Assembly (NCBI GenBank): GCA_031415055.1
Contig: JANOQZ010000042.1
Span: 70,736-134,735, forward strand
Length of the DNA stretch: 64,000 nt
From: JANMOK01 sp031415055
GTDB taxonomy: Bacteria > Pseudomonadota > Alphaproteobacteria > Rhodobacterales > Rhodobacteraceae
Direction: 5' to 3'
A model generated the notes under the pieces. The model was not told where the DNA came from and searched no databases. It worked only from the letters and a program-made list of their open reading frames with translations. Positions 18,188 through 26,609 of the stretch are shown in pieces. The first letter of the stretch is position 1; the number at the start of each line of letters is the position of its first letter. A program made the position numbers and the translations under genes.

Positions 18188-19246
18188 TTGAAAGCCACGC
18201 CGATGACCAGAAAATGCAACGAAAAAAACGAGCGGATCAAGCGCCACTACCTGACATATTTGCGCGAAGCGAAGCGCTGCGATCCGGCAACGGTTGACAA
18301 GGCTGCGGAGGCGATCTTGCGATTTGAACGCAGCACGGGGTTCAAAGCTTTCAAGCAATTCAAAATCGTGCAGGCGACAAATTTCAAACGACAACTGGAA
18401 GCCGACCGGAACGCCCGAACGGGCAAGGAATTGTCGAAAGCAACCATCGACGGCACTTTGCGTACGGTAAAGGCCTTTATCATTTGGTTGGCTGGGCGGC
18501 CCGGATATAGATCAAAGATCAGCTATTCCGATGCCGAATATTTTAACCTGAATGCCAAAGATGTGCGCATTGCCCATGCCGAACGCGACGCGCCTTGCCC
18601 AACAATGGAACAATGCCACCATGCTTTTTTGAACATGCCCAACGTCACCAATATTGAACGACGTAATAAGGCGCTGTTTGCTTTTTTGCTGATTACTGGC
18701 GCGCGAGATGGCGCAATTGCTTCGCTGCGCCTGAAACGGATCGATCTGGTCGAAGGGTGCGTCTATCAGGACGCCCGCGACGTCAAGACGAAGAACGCAA
18801 AGACGTTTACGACTTGGTTTTTACCTGTCGATCCGGTTTATCTGGAATGTTTTGTTGCTTGGGTAAACCATCTTCACCACGAACTGCTTTTCGGCAATGA
18901 TGATGCTCTATTCCCAAAGCCTTTGATGGGCTTGGTGGATGGCAGTTTCGCCATATTGGGCCAGTCGCGTGAGTGCTACTCAAACGCGAGCAAGATAAGG
19001 GAAGTCATCAAGGACGCCTTCATTGCCGCCGGTCTGCCCGCGTTCGTCCCGCATAGCTTTCGCAAGACAATAGTCAAATTTGGGGACCGAGTTTGCCAAA
19101 CGCGGGAAGAATTCAAGGCGTGGTCAATGAACCTTGGGCATGAATCCGTTACTACGACAATGAGCGCTTACTTCCCGATTTCAACCGAAAGGCGAGCGGA
19201 ATTGATCAAAGGGATTGCCGTAAAACCAGTCCGCACCAAGGCTTGA
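18188..19246 (+). CDS. Tyrosine recombinase (second island integrase)
   Basis: A 352-residue phage-type integrase with a SAM-like core-binding domain (about residues 15-105) and a catalytic domain. Visible catalytic residues are R173 in TGARDGA, H289-x-x-R292 in HSFRKT, H318 in LGHESV and the tyrosine in TTTMSAYF (Y328). All are present, so the enzyme looks functional. An in-frame ATG at 18203 (MTRKCNEK) is an alternative start. A decayed copy of this gene lies at about 26080-26557 on the same strand just upstream of hsdM, so the two bracket the AT-rich cargo. Confidence 0.93.
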   Translation: MKATPMTRKCNEKNERIKRHYLTYLREAKRCDPATVDKAAEAILRFERSTGFKAFKQFKIVQATNFKRQLEADRNARTGKELSKATIDGTLRTVKAFIIWLAGRPGYRSKISYSDAEYFNLNAKDVRIAHAERDAPCPTMEQCHHAFLNMPNVTNIERRNKALFAFLLITGARDGAIASLRLKRIDLVEGCVYQDARDVKTKNAKTFTTWFLPVDPVYLECFVAWVNHLHHELLFGNDDALFPKPLMGLVDGSFAILGQSRECYSNASKIREVIKDAFIAAGLPAFVPHSFRKTIVKFGDRVCQTREEFKAWSMNLGHESVTTTMSAYFPISTERRAELIKGIAVKPVRTKA

Positions 19247-19701
19247 TCATAATCCGTTTGGCAATCAGTGCAATCGTGAGGCGGTGGACGACAAAGGCTA
19301 CGACGTGGATCACCAGTCCCGATTTAGTTGCGGGTGACGTGGCAAGCCAAGGTGTGTGAAGTGAGAAAAGTGCCGCATCAGGTTCGGCTGGCACTCCCCC
19401 AATCGGGATTTGACGGCCAAACTTTTAGCAGCGTTGTCGTGCCATGAAACAATTTTCCGGTACTTCGCAACAGAACATTTGGAACTCGGTCAAGCGCGAT
19501 CTCAGAGGATACATCGGATTCGCTAAGCAACTCTTCCACGTGTTCATCAAATAATGCGAATGGCGCTACAATCACCCGCCTGGCGTCAAAGTCAACAAAC
19601 TCCAGCAAAAATGGTGGTATGAGAAATTTCAAGAACCACCACTATGCCAAACCCTTGTATTCATTCGTGAAATTTAATACTGAAACTTGCAGGTACAGTA
19701 G
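19247..19701. other. 455-base gap between recombinase and RTX gene
   Basis: No supported gene. A minus-strand open frame of 84 codons (19378-19632) starts with TTG, has no clear ribosome-binding site and resembles nothing I know; it could be a gene remnant. The remainder is the 3' flanking region of two convergent genes. No strong terminator was found. Confidence 0.5.
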
Positions 19702-21924
19702 TCAAAGTAGTATTGAAGCAATTGCATCAAATTCACCAAAAGGGACGGATGACAGATTAATCCTACCGAAACTACCGACATCCAAGCTAGTGCCAGTGCC
19801 GCCATGATACGTCTCTATCGAAATGTCCGCCCAATCAATTTCAAGGTCCCGCAAATCGATCAGGTCCAGATCGACAGCACCGCGTTTAAAGTCAAAAATA
19901 GTGTCGGTTCCAAATTGTCCGTAAAAATGGAATACATCTGAGCCAGCACCGCCTCTTTGCGAATCATTGCCCTTGCCGCCGACTAGAAAGTCATCGCCGA
20001 CACCGCCAAATAGTTTATCGTCGCCGTTTAGTCCTAACAAACGGTCGTCGCCTGCACCACCAAAAATTGAATTGTTGTATATATTTCCGATGAGAATGTC
20101 CTTGAATGCTGCTCCACGCAAATTCTCAATACTTGAATAAGTGTCGCCAATTGCTTCGCCACTATTCGCCGCGCTGCGATTGATATTTGCACACACGTTT
20201 CCGGAGGACAATTCGTATGACACTGTATCAACGCCGGGGCCACCATAAAAGTGATCGGCCTCAGCGCCACTTAATAGAGTGTCGTTACCGCCGTAGGAAA
20301 AGATTTCACAACCATCATCGTAGGCCTTTAGAGTATCGGCACCGTCAGTGCCGACAATACTTTTCTTAAATGTGATTCTAACCACCTCGTAGTCATGTTC
20401 AAAAATGACGGTAGCGTTTGTGCTACTAAGGTTGCGGGTAGTCTCAAAGGCAATCGGAACGGTAAGCGTCCCCGTGACCCCTATTTGCTCGCGCGAAAGT
20501 TGGTCCGTCGGTCCATCATAGAAAAGTCGGACTATACTTGCTTCTGAGTATCTACCATCGACTCCAAAACGGTAACTCAAAGTATCTCCGGCAAAGTCTT
20601 TTGCCAATAAAAATAGCACGACTTCTTTTTTTCCCTCAAATGCATAAGCGTTTATAGTATCATTTTTGACCAATGTTCCACTTTTGAGCACTTGAGTTGT
20701 GTTGTCGAATATTCCCCCAGAGCCTTCATCCGATCCTGGCGTGGTCAAAAGTCTTGTTCCTGGCAGTGCTTCGGCCATTAACCCGTACAATTGTCCACCA
20801 ATGAATACAGTTTGACCTGATGCTAGCGAACTTAACTGATTTGGGGTCGTGTCCGTGCCAAATATGGTTCCAACTTCCATCCCAACATCGATTAGCGCCG
20901 AAAATTGTTGCAAAATTGACGTCAAACTCGGGGCGCCATAGAACTGCGCGGGCACGTTTGTTCCATGAGCGATGTCGGGCGTGAGCCAACCCACCACGAG
21001 TGCCAAGTCCCTGCCGGTAGCACTTTCCCAACTGGCTATCGCCTCGGTCACAGAATATTCGTTCCCAGGAAACAAATAATCGTCCGTGGCAGCGAAATCG
21101 TAGTTGTACCGGTGCCAAATTAGTGCATCGATAGAGTCAAGAGCGCCGTATTCAGCAATTGTATCAATAAACAGGCCGTTGTCCGCCGGTCCACCTTCAT
21201 CCGGATCGCCGTTGCTGTTTTGTAGTCGACCCATTTGAACGGCAACGTCGATTGTGACATTGTTGGGGTTTCCACCGCCGTCGTTGAGGGTAAGCAAAGT
21301 GTTTTTTATTTCCGACGCAATTGCAGCAAATACGGATGCAAAATCTTCGGCAAGTTGTTCGGATGCTGCGCCAGCTTCAACCGCTGACTCCCACGTCTTT
21401 GTGGCATAGTACTCGCTCCCAATCTCGATCATGAACTTTTCTGGTACCGGTCCGAAATGTCCGCTCGCCAAACGTTCCACAAATAACCTAGCGTCGCTGC
21501 GTGCATGCTGGAGCGCTTCCGCTTTTGGATCTGCAGAACTTGATGCCAACATCTCAGATACGTACCGAGCAGTCGGGGCAATCACTGAAAGTGAGTTTCC
21601 TTGTGTGATCGCCACAGCCATGACTTCAGTTAGACCCTCGCGTTGGCTTCCGTCGTACTTTAACCAAGACAGTAAATTGTCGAAGGCCAGCGAATATACA
21701 TCCGAGCGAATTCCATCTTGAGTTCCGCTTGCCAAAACGATGCCGTCTTCGGCGACAATTCCAGCTGGCCATCTAGTATGGTGTGACGCCAGTGTGTTCT
21801 CTCGCTGAGTATATGCCGTAAGAGGCATCCACGATAAATATTCGTCTCCGAGGGCGTCTTGGGAAATCGGGCGTGAGGCCCACGCAGATGACCCAACTTG
21901 AACCGTAAACATTTCTGACGTCAA
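19702..21924 (-). CDS. RTX calcium-binding protein with possible glycosidase-like N-terminal domain
   Basis: A 740-residue protein. Residues about 580-660 carry hemolysin-type nonapeptide repeats such as GGAGDDRLLGLNGDDKLFGG and GGKGNDSQRGGAGSDVFHF, which fold into a calcium-dependent beta roll and mark type I (ABC) secretion; the C-terminal 60 residues would hold the export signal. The N-terminal 480 residues lack a signal peptide. HHTRWPAGIVAEDGIV and FMIEIGSEYYATKTWES recall TIM-barrel glycosidases, where a glutamate follows G-N; here it is G-S-E, so activity is uncertain. No secretion genes are near. Base composition is AT-richer than the flanking core, consistent with transfer. The start ATG at 21924 lies beside an AT-rich intergenic region. 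Confidence 0.8.
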   Translation of the reverse strand: MTSEMFTVQVGSSAWASRPISQDALGDEYLSWMPLTAYTQRENTLASHHTRWPAGIVAEDGIVLASGTQDGIRSDVYSLAFDNLLSWLKYDGSQREGLTEVMAVAITQGNSLSVIAPTARYVSEMLASSSADPKAEALQHARSDARLFVERLASGHFGPVPEKFMIEIGSEYYATKTWESAVEAGAASEQLAEDFASVFAAIASEIKNTLLTLNDGGGNPNNVTIDVAVQMGRLQNSNGDPDEGGPADNGLFIDTIAEYGALDSIDALIWHRYNYDFAATDDYLFPGNEYSVTEAIASWESATGRDLALVVGWLTPDIAHGTNVPAQFYGAPSLTSILQQFSALIDVGMEVGTIFGTDTTPNQLSSLASGQTVFIGGQLYGLMAEALPGTRLLTTPGSDEGSGGIFDNTTQVLKSGTLVKNDTINAYAFEGKKEVVLFLLAKDFAGDTLSYRFGVDGRYSEASIVRLFYDGPTDQLSREQIGVTGTLTVPIAFETTRNLSSTNATVIFEHDYEVVRITFKKSIVGTDGADTLKAYDDGCEIFSYGGNDTLLSGAEADHFYGGPGVDTVSYELSSGNVCANINRSAANSGEAIGDTYSSIENLRGAAFKDILIGNIYNNSIFGGAGDDRLLGLNGDDKLFGGVGDDFLVGGKGNDSQRGGAGSDVFHFYGQFGTDTIFDFKRGAVDLDLIDLRDLEIDWADISIETYHGGTGTSLDVGSFGRINLSSVPFGEFDAIASILL

Positions 21925-22312
21925 TTTATAATGATCCTAAATTTGATAACTGAGGCATAAATTAAGCAACGCATATACCTGCGTTTATTAATGTATGGCT
22001 TCCGTTGAGCTTCTACACTTTCGTTCGTTACCTTTCGCAGCTTGTTATGGAGCGTTATAGACATGCATAGTTTACATTTAGTAAACGAGTGGCAAATTGT
22101 TGAAAACATTTGAAGGTGAATAACGCTTTAACCAATTCACAATTTATATGTCATTAATAAATGATACTGTATCTAAGAATTAGTTCCGAAAAAGCGGAGA
22201 TGGTAAAATGGCAAGTTCAAATTGCAAAAAATCTTGTCAACTATCTATCAATTTTGTCGGCTATAATAAAATCTAAACTATAGACGTTTTTAAACGAATT
22301 TGCTGTTACTTA
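21925..22312. promoter_or_regulatory. AT-rich upstream region of the RTX gene with two inverted repeats
   Basis: No gene is seen in these 388 bases. Two palindromes stand out: AACGCA-6-TGCGTT (21968-21985) and GTTTAC-5-GTAAAC (22070-22086). Both could be operators for the minus-strand RTX gene that starts at 21924. The right border is the start of the IS630 remnant. No further function can be assigned. Confidence 0.4.
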
Positions 22313-23358
22313 GAGCGGGTCTGGCTTTGAGTGAATCTCGGGAGGATTCCCTTGCGCGTATTTTTGTGATTCATTTTCCGCACCGGGTTTGGGGGCGGTA
22401 TGGATGACGAGACCTCATTCGAATGATCTTCGGGAAAGGGAGGTTGCGGCGGTTCGGTCTGGATCGAAAGTGCGGATTGTTGCGGAACGGTTCGGGGTTA
22501 CGGTGTCGAGAGTGGTGAAGTGGTCGCAGCGCGAGGAGCAGACCGGGGTGGTGACGCCTGACAAGATTGGCGGGTATCGCAAGCCGATCCCTGCGGCGCT
22601 TCACGACTGGCTGATGGGCCGGGTGCGCGAGACCCTAGAGGTGACCATGGTCGGACTGCGCGACGAACTTCGGGCGCAGGGCGGGCGGGTCTCGAATGAT
22701 TCCGTGTGGCGCTATCTGCGCGGCGTCGGGCCACCTTCAAAAAACGCGTTCTGGCTGACGGGCAGGACCAGCCCGATGTCGCGCGGCGACGGGCTCGCTG
22801 GCAGCGTTATCAAGCTTGGATAGACCCGCAACGCCTTGTATTCATCGATGCGACCTAGGCCAAGACCAACATAGCACCCTTGCGCTGCTGGGGTCAGCGC
22901 GACGCGCGCGTGAAGGGCAAGGCACGCTTCGGCCACTGGAATACCATGAACTTCCTCGCCGCGCTCCGCCACGACCGGATTAACGCGCCGTAGGTATTAG
23001 GCGGCCCGATCAACGGCGGCGCGTTCCGCACCTATGTCGAGAAAGTGCTGTCTCCGACCCTGCAGCGAGGGGACATCCTGATTCTCGGCAATCCTGCCAG
23101 CCACAAGGCTCCCGGCACCAAAGCCGCAATCCGCGCGACCGGCGCAGGACTCTGGTTTCTGCCGCCCTACAGCCCCGACGTCAATCCCATCAAGTAAGTG
23201 TTCGCCAAGCTCAAACACCTGCTGCGAAAGGCCAAAGAACGCTCAAAAGACGCCTTATAGCGACAGATCGGCGACCTGCTTACCCACTTCACCCCGCAAC
23301 AGTGCGCCAACTACATTGTCAATTCAGAATATGCTTCGGTGTAAACCTGATCCGTCCA
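22313..23358 (+). mobile_element. Degenerate IS630-family insertion sequence
   Basis: An IS630-type transposase is readable over about 950 bases but broken. The N-terminal HTH half is open at 22389-22823 (RPHSNDLREREVAAVRSG, RIVAERFGVTVSRVVKW). The catalytic half continues in other frames with several in-frame stops: LVFIDAT then a TAG, FGHWNTMNFLAALR, GDILILGNPASHKAPG, LWFLPPYSPDVNPIK then a TAA. The YSPDxNPIE-like motif holds the last part of the DDE triad. Ends show an imperfect inverted repeat (GAGCGGGTCTGG on the left against GACGGATCAGG as the complement of the right). It is dead and lies inside the island cargo. Confidence 0.8.
22404..23344 (+). pseudogene. IS630 transposase, multiply interrupted
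   Basis: The transposase gene of the element above. It is interrupted by a frame change near 22740-22830 and by in-frame stop codons near 22857 (TAG), 22991 (TAG), 23195 (TAA) and 23258 (TAG). The first D (FIDAT), second D (replaced by N in LILGNPASHK) and E (NPIK with K in place of E) positions are largely lost, so no active product is expected. Confidence 0.75.
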
Positions 23359-23622
23359 AGTGTCTTGTTAACTTTTGGAACACCCTTAATTTAGTTTTCA
23401 GTGTTGGATGTGCATAATGGGCGTGTGCTGATGTCGACAATGGTTCACGTTTTGAGCGTTGCTTCTTAAAATTGGAACTTGGTCAAAGAAATGATTGGAA
23501 TCGGCGCCGGGTCAATTGCTGGCTTAAGAAATTGCCAAGAATTTGAAAATTTGTTAACATTTCATTAAACTTATGCGTAGATTACAAGCTAGAGTAGAGT
23601 TGCTTAATGATGAGTTCAACCC

Positions 23623-23931
23623 ATGTTAGACAAATTGGCGACGTCTGGGACAATTCGTGCGAACCCCGGAGAAAATTGGCAGATCGAGGCGCTGATCGAC
23701 TTACACGGGATATTCCTGAGGGGCGGACTATTGTCCACGGAAGCGCTGATTCGCAGCGCAATAGAATCCGGGCGGAATGAGCTTGCGCTGAACGCTAAGA
23801 ACTCGAATTCAGCTTTCAAATCGCAAAGTACCGAAGTCATCCCTGAATGTGTGCCTTATACAAACAAAATAGGCTTCGAATCAAGAACTGGAAACGTCGT
23901 ATCACTGTTTCGTCGTAAGGCGAAACGTTGA
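23623..23931 (+). CDS. Hypothetical protein (102 aa)
   Basis: A 102-residue product with a helical N-terminal half (WQIEALIDLHGIFLRGGLLS, then TEALIRSAIESGRNELAL) and a basic tail ending VVSLFRRKAKR. It has no close family that I recognise. The ATG at 23623 lacks a strong ribosome-binding site, but codon use and the length of the open frame in an AT-rich region support it moderately. It sits alone between the IS630 remnant and the candidate sRNA. Its N-terminal helix pair resembles in style those of the other small proteins in this cargo block (25038-25331 and 25563-25823). Confidence 0.45.
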   Translation: MLDKLATSGTIRANPGENWQIEALIDLHGIFLRGGLLSTEALIRSAIESGRNELALNAKNSNSAFKSQSTEVIPECVPYTNKIGFESRTGNVVSLFRRKAKR

Positions 23932-24156
23932 AGCTTTTGCTTTAAAAAACGTCCTTCAGGCAAGCCGCTTGAAAGTTCAAAGCGTGTTCAAAATCGGATT
24001 TTTCCGGGATCAGATTATTGCAGTTGAGCCATTAGTTGAAATAAGAAAATTAACCAATCCGAAGGTAGAAAATATATTTTGATGGGCAACGAATTATTCA
24101 TACTATGAAAGTATATAATATTTGTATCGAGCCAATAAACTTATCAATCCAAAATC

Positions 24157-24190
24157 AAAAAAAACGTCGAAAGGGCAGGTCCCTTTCGAC
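24157..24190 (-). terminator. Strong intrinsic terminator (minus strand)
   Basis: A perfect ten-base stem GTCGAAAGGG (24166-24175 on plus) with CCCTTTCGAC (24181-24190) and a 5-base loop. Read on the minus strand it is followed by G and eight consecutive T (plus-strand A-run 24157-24164). It is the clearest rho-independent terminator in the window and acts only on minus-strand transcription. Confidence 0.85.
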
Positions 24191-24246
24191 AACCATTTCT
24201 TAAGCATTTGGACGACAGTGACGCCTTAAATATGTGTTGTCCAAGT
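24157..24246 (-). ncRNA. Candidate small RNA on the minus strand
   Basis: A TATAAT -10 box lies at 24253-24258 on the minus strand, which predicts a 5' end near 24246. The first ten bases or so then form a stem TTGGACAACA (24244-24235) pairing with TGTCGTCCAA (24217-24208), with one mismatch and a 17-base loop. A single-stranded stretch follows, and then an intrinsic terminator (24190-24157). The total is about 90 bases, a normal bacterial sRNA size and architecture. No clear -35 box is present and I do not recognise a known family. The alternative is the terminator of a longer minus-strand transcript from the small genes at 25038-25823. Confidence 0.55.
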
Positions 24247-24265
24247 TTACTAATTATACACAAAA

Positions 24266-24889
24266 ATGCTCCAAATTCTTGTGACTGATTTTGTGGCTGC
24301 CAATCCGAGGTTTCGTTTGATCATATGCCCGCTGGTTGTGGAAATTGAAATGGTCGATGTTAATCGACGACCGCGCCTCAAGTTTCTGGTGCGAAAAATT
24401 CGTACGGCGGAAAGTAAACTACTGGCATCGGTTGCTGAATACGAAGAATTGCGTAATCAGGTCGCTAACCAAGCAGATACACGCTTGATGGATGATGGAT
24501 TTGCAGACGCTGCTCTAAAGGCCTATTTTGGAACCGAGTGCTTAGCAGCGTTTCGGCGAAGACTCCACACGGCAAGGAGGCACTTTGCCGACGACTCTGC
24601 AATTGCTGGCCGGAATTGGGTAATACAAAGGCATTTGGGAGATCTACAGTTGACTGAAGCGCACGCCAAGATCGATTCGCTGCGAAATGAAGTTGGTTTT
24701 CTCACTGACGAGATTCTGGCGTGTCCGGTGACGACTTTACCGGAAATCTGCGAGAAACTTGCTTTTGCCTCATCTGTACTCATGTTTAGCGAAAACTGTG
24801 ACCAGGATAGATTTGTTTATGTTGTTGAGGAATGTACTGAAGTTTTGAGAACAATGTGTTCTGATTCATTCGGTCGTCGAGTTACTTGA
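24266..24889 (+). CDS. Hypothetical protein (about 180-207 aa)
   Basis: A mostly helical protein of 207 residues from ATG 24266, or 179 from ATG 24350 (MVDVNRRPRLKFLVRK). The later start follows a GGAAATTGA stretch and begins where the sequence becomes more protein-like; the upstream ATG also overlaps the promoter of the candidate sRNA. It contains a basic, coiled-coil-prone segment (RKIRTAESKLLASVAEYEEL) and KIDSLRNEVGFLTDEILACP. No domain is recognised. It lies in the AT-rich cargo of the island with no obvious operon partner. Confidence 0.55.
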   Translation: MLQILVTDFVAANPRFRLIICPLVVEIEMVDVNRRPRLKFLVRKIRTAESKLLASVAEYEELRNQVANQADTRLMDDGFADAALKAYFGTECLAAFRRRLHTARRHFADDSAIAGRNWVIQRHLGDLQLTEAHAKIDSLRNEVGFLTDEILACPVTTLPEICEKLAFASSVLMFSENCDQDRFVYVVEECTEVLRTMCSDSFGRRVT

Positions 24890-25037
24890 CTTGGTTAGAT
24901 TTTGCCATCCGATGTCTGCCATTGGGCTACGGTGTCGGCCTCGCGAAACTGGCTGTTGAGCCCACGAAAATAAGAGCGCCGCTCATACGGATACTTTTCA
25001 AAAGTACGTTTCAATAAATGTATAGTCGAATATGATC

Positions 25038-25331
25038 TCAGAGCTTAGCCGCGACTGTGCTCATATTTAAGGCAATAACGTTGCTTTGATTTTCATTGCA
25101 GGTGTCATTGCTTTCCAATGAAGTTGCAGACAAAATTTTCGCGGCAAAGTGGTCATTTCGTTCAGAGTAGTCTCTTCCTTTTGGACCTATGCTACGTTCC
25201 GCGAAGAATGCTTCCCTTGCTCGCCCAAGCGCCTTTGCGGTTTCCAAGAACCCGTTGCTGGCGGCAAAGGATGCTGTGTCATCACATAGCGCTGCAATCC
25301 AGTCAAACTTTTGTAATTTATCTTGCTGCAT
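25038..25331 (-). CDS. Small helical hypothetical protein (97 aa)
   Basis: A 97-residue product from ATG 25331 with AGGA about eleven bases upstream. The N-terminal half is a helical hairpin (FDWIAALCDDTASFAASNGF, then LETAKALGRAREAFFAERS). It resembles in pattern the protein at 25563-25823 on the same strand, although identity is low. No family is recognised. It may be the last gene of a minus-strand cluster of small genes (25823 to 25038). Confidence 0.45.
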   Translation of the reverse strand: MQQDKLQKFDWIAALCDDTASFAASNGFLETAKALGRAREAFFAERSIGPKGRDYSERNDHFAAKILSATSLESNDTCNENQSNVIALNMSTVAAKL

Positions 25332-25374
25332 ATTTTGTCTGTTCCTCGTATTGTCGGGCGGGCCGGAAGTCCGT

Positions 25375-25566
25375 TTATCTCTTAGGCAAATTCAGATTTC
25401 GTGGAATAATCCAGTTTTTAGTCAATTCACATTGCATTAGTCTCCCTCGCTCACCTTCAATTGCAAGCCGACTCGGCAGCACGGCTTGAGTTCCGGTGGC
25501 TAGAAGACTATTTGCAGAGCAATCCGCTATTTCCAAACAATTCAGATTCGAAACGGCCAATTTCAA
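25375..25566 (-). CDS. Possible tiny protein (63 aa), doubtful
   Basis: A 63-codon open frame starting at TTG 25566, overlapping the stop of the preceding minus-strand frame as TTGA. It contains LEIADCSANSLLATGTQAVL but no recognisable domain. It is listed because the overlap would allow translational coupling; the TTG start and short length make it doubtful. Confidence 0.2.
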   Translation of the reverse strand: MKLAVSNLNCLEIADCSANSLLATGTQAVLPSRLAIEGERGRLMQCELTKNWIIPRNLNLPKR

Positions 25567-25823
25567 CCCTTAGCATTCCTAGAAAGTAGTAGGATTTCAG
25601 TACCTTTTTTGCCAGCATCAGTATGTTTATGGACGTCATTCTTCAAAAGCTGCCTTGAATTTACGGAATGCCATCGAGTTTCGTTTGTGCAACGTGCCCT
25701 GACCTCATCCACGTATGTTTTCGCAGTGACCGTCACAGACGCAGCAGCACTTGCTAGGCCGTCCCTTGCAAATTGTGACCTTAGACTCTCTAGAATTTCT
25801 AAGGTTTCAGCTACATTGGTCAA
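25563..25823 (-). CDS. Small helical hypothetical protein (86 aa)
   Basis: An 86-residue product starting at TTG 25823 with AAGGA about eight bases upstream. Its N-terminal LEILESLRSQFARDGLASAA forms a helical hairpin similar in layout to the product at 25038-25331: a first helix, a G, then an Ala-rich second helix ending near residue 42. The C-terminal half is polar and basic. No family is recognised. The two genes may be distant paralogues in one transcript. Confidence 0.4.
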   Translation of the reverse strand: MTNVAETLEILESLRSQFARDGLASAAASVTVTAKTYVDEVRARCTNETRWHSVNSRQLLKNDVHKHTDAGKKGTEILLLSRNAKG

Positions 25824-26079
25824 TTGCAGGTTCCTTATTTCTTTTTATCGATCCCTTTCGCATCAAACGCCTTTAGGGAGTTTAAAATTGCGTTCACTCG
25901 CGTTATGAGCTTGTCATTGATAAATGTGTTGGAATTTAGGAAAAGTCGAGATATTTTCTTGTTGAGGTGGCATCAATCGTACACTGCGAAATACATTGCG
26001 ATTCGGCAAAGAAGTCGAAATTTAACTCGAGTAGTGCGCAAGGATTCTCTCATCACACGTGCGTCGGCAGATTGACAAG

Positions 26080-26557
26080 ACAAAAAAAGATTAATTCGGC
26101 AATTGTCAACAAAGTCGCCGAGGCGGTTTTGCGATTGGAACGCAGCACGGGTTGCAAGTCTTTTAAGCAGTTCAAAATAGCGCAGGCGATAAATTTCAAG
26201 CGGCAACTTGACGCTGACAGGAATGCCCGCACCGGAAAGGCGTTGTCGAAAGCAACCATCGACGGCACCTTGCGGGCAGTTAAAGCCTTTGTCTTTTAGT
26301 TGGCGCGGCGACCCGGATACAGGTCGAAAATCAGCTATTCCGATGCCGAGTATTTCAACTTGAACGCCAAGGATATGCGCATCGCCCATACCGAGCGCGA
26401 CGCGCCCCGCCCGACAATTGAACAACGCCACCACGCATTTTTGAGAATGATAACGTCGCCGAAATGGAATGCCTATTGCTCGATTTCTACCAAGAGACAG
26501 ATGGAATTGATCAAAGGAATTTACAAGCAGATGAAAACCGACCGCGACGCGGCTTGA
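26080..26557 (+). pseudogene. Decayed copy of the second tyrosine recombinase
   Basis: The sequence is clearly homologous to the intact recombinase at 18188-19246 but non-functional. Residues about 38-155 of the intact protein are matched (LERSTGCKSFKQFKIAQAIN, RNARTGKALSKATIDGTLRA, then RPGYRSKISYSDAEYFNLNA). The match is interrupted by TAG at 26297-26299 where the intact gene has TGG (W100). After about position 26470 it jumps to the C-terminal end (STKRQMELIKGI against STERRAELIKGI), so about 500 bases with most of the catalytic domain are deleted. It ends about 50 bases before hsdM. Confidence 0.9.
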
Positions 26558-26609
26558 TCCCCCGACCATTCCGCGCCACTGTCCGCCAAAACCAAGAACC
26601 GGGCCGAGC

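Larger units (their letters stand above)
23932..24265. other. 334-base AT-rich gap containing a candidate sRNA
   Basis: No coding gene is seen. The left two thirds are AT-rich without clear features. The right part (24157-24258) holds a minus-strand promoter-like TATAAT, a two-hairpin body and a strong intrinsic terminator, described as separate entries. Confidence 0.55.

Noticed and set aside
19378..19632. Minus-strand gene of 84 codons next to the RTX gene
   Set aside because: TTG start, no ribosome-binding site and no recognisable domain; kept only as a possible remnant in the gap description.
24523..24783. Minus-strand open frame of 86 codons that could explain the terminator at 24157
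   Set aside because: It is antisense to the better-supported frame at 24266-24889 and its product is not protein-like.
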